Source of the DNA: Oceanospirillaceae bacterium UBA7410
GTDB taxonomy: Bacteria; Pseudomonadota; Gammaproteobacteria; Pseudomonadales; Balneatricaceae
Assembly (NCBI GenBank): GCA_002470565.1
Contig: DKMQ01000015.1
Location: 3,334-9,654, forward strand
Length of the DNA: 6,321 bases
Direction of reading: 5' to 3'
Shown piece after piece: positions 5,832 through 6,321 of the stretch. The notes below the pieces were generated by a model. The model had not been told where the DNA came from. It searched no databases and saw only the letters and a list, made by a program, of their open reading frames with translations. Position 1 is the first letter of the stretch; each line of letters begins with the position of its first letter. Position numbers and translations under genes: made by a program.

Positions 5832-5923
5832 CCCGCTTTTATAACTCCGGCTATTGCCTGCGCGCTTACCATTGCCCATTCATTTTCACGTCACAAAATT
5901 TGCACACTCCAAACACGCAATTA

Positions 5924-5953
5924 ATCACACTATTAATTTAATGCTGTTATAAT
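5924..5953 (+). promoter_or_regulatory. Promoter of ssrA, extended -10 type
   Basis: TATAAT (5948-5953) is a perfect -10 preceded by TG one base upstream (TGTTATAAT), an extended -10. A weaker -35, ATCACA (5924-5929, four of six), lies 18 bp upstream. Transcription would start near 5960, leaving about 7 nt to be removed by RNase P at the mature 5' end (5967). Confidence 0.75.
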
Positions 5954-5966
5954 CATTCTCTCTAAA

Positions 5967-6321
5967 GGGGATGACTGGATTCGACGTTGGTTACAAACCC
6001 TGAGGTGCATGTCGAGAATGTAAGGTTTCTCGTAAATCCCACCTTGCAAAAGTTATAGTCGCAAACGACGAAAACTACGCACTAGCGGCTTAAATCCCGC
6101 TTACACTGATCACCGGATGCCTGTAAACGGTTGTGAAGTGGCTCGCAGAACAGGATCGTGTGGACTCCTCGCTCGTGGAGAAAACCCTAAAACTAATCGA
6201 GATCGCCTTATGCTCCCTGACACTTGGGCCGCGGTAGGTTAAAACAATAAAGTGATCTAAGCATGTAGAGCTGATGGCAGAGGACTGGCGGACGGGGGTT
6301 CGACTCCCCCCATCTCCACCA
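5967..6321 (+). ncRNA. ssrA: Transfer-messenger RNA (tmRNA), complete
   Basis: tmRNA rescues ribosomes stalled on broken messages: charged with alanine it enters the A site, and its own short reading frame then replaces the message and adds a degradation tag. The 355-nt gene is complete. The acceptor arm pairs GGGGATG (5967-5973) with CATCTCC (6311-6317), followed by A and an encoded CCA that ends the window. The T arm is GGGGG-TTCGACT-CCCCC (6294-6310), and CTGGATTCGACG is the conserved 5' block. Pseudoknot 1 is clear: stem CGAGAA/TTCTCG (6013-6018 with 6027-6032), whose loop 6020-6026 pairs over 7 bp with 6041-6047. AGTTATAGTC precedes the tag frame, and AGCGG/CCGCT (6084-6088 with 6097-6101) forms the hairpin around the tag stop. 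The following 130 nt or so should hold the remaining pseudoknots. The terminator is beyond the window. Confidence 0.98.
6061..6093 (+). other. tmRNA tag reading frame, ANDENYALAA
   Basis: Starting at the resume codon GCA (6061), the frame reads ANDENYALAA and stops at TAA (6091-6093). With the alanine carried by tmRNA itself, the full tag is the same 11 residues as in E. coli. The terminal LAA is the ClpXP recognition signal and the AND part binds SspB, so tagged proteins should be handled as in E. coli. Confidence 0.97.

Overview
This window is a stretch of core gammaproteobacterial chromosome. All nine genes are recognisable housekeeping genes: dnaK (5' part only), grpE, recN, fur, bamE, rnfH, ratA, smpB and ssrA. 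The order recN-fur-bamE-rnfH-ratA-smpB(-ssrA) with grpE-dnaK alongside, a Fur with a single cysteine in its C-terminal domain, and the KCEI motif in SmpB all recall Pseudomonas and its relatives. The moderate, AT-leaning base composition would fit a marine or Cellvibrio-like member better than Pseudomonas itself. That placement is inference, and genus cannot be read from this window.

Layout. 1-1135 (minus): the start and first ~323 codons of dnaK, then a ~160-bp leader that holds a sigma-32-type promoter. 1136-1705 (minus): grpE, with its own strong sigma-32-type promoter. 1706-1912: a divergent control region, with the heat-shock promoter firing left and an SOS promoter (LexA box over the -10) firing right into recN. 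1913-3595 (plus): recN, converging on fur (3635-4045, minus) over a shared symmetrical terminator. 4046-4123: a short divergent gap, then bamE (4124-4447, plus), convergent with the overlapping pair ratA-rnfH (5232 to 4482, minus). 5233-5351: a divergent gap, then smpB (5352-5831, plus) and the complete tmRNA gene ssrA (5967-6321, plus). The window ends exactly on the tmRNA CCA. No gene-free stretch exceeds about 210 bp.

How the genes fit together. GrpE and DnaK form a heat-inducible chaperone pair. RecN is an SOS-induced repair ATPase. Fur is the iron regulator. BamE is a lipoprotein of the outer-membrane assembly machine. RatA and RnfH are small conserved proteins of less certain role, RatA having been linked to ribosome function. 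SmpB and tmRNA rescue stalled ribosomes and tag the unfinished chains with ANDENYALAA.

I found no mobile element, CRISPR array, phage gene or new multi-gene system. The points most worth a second look are the loss of three of the four expected ligands of one Fur metal site, the compact regulatory arrangements (paired heat-shock promoters, an SOS operator on the recN -10, a terminator arm made from the last codons of fur), and what lies beyond the ssrA 3' end, a known integration hot spot.
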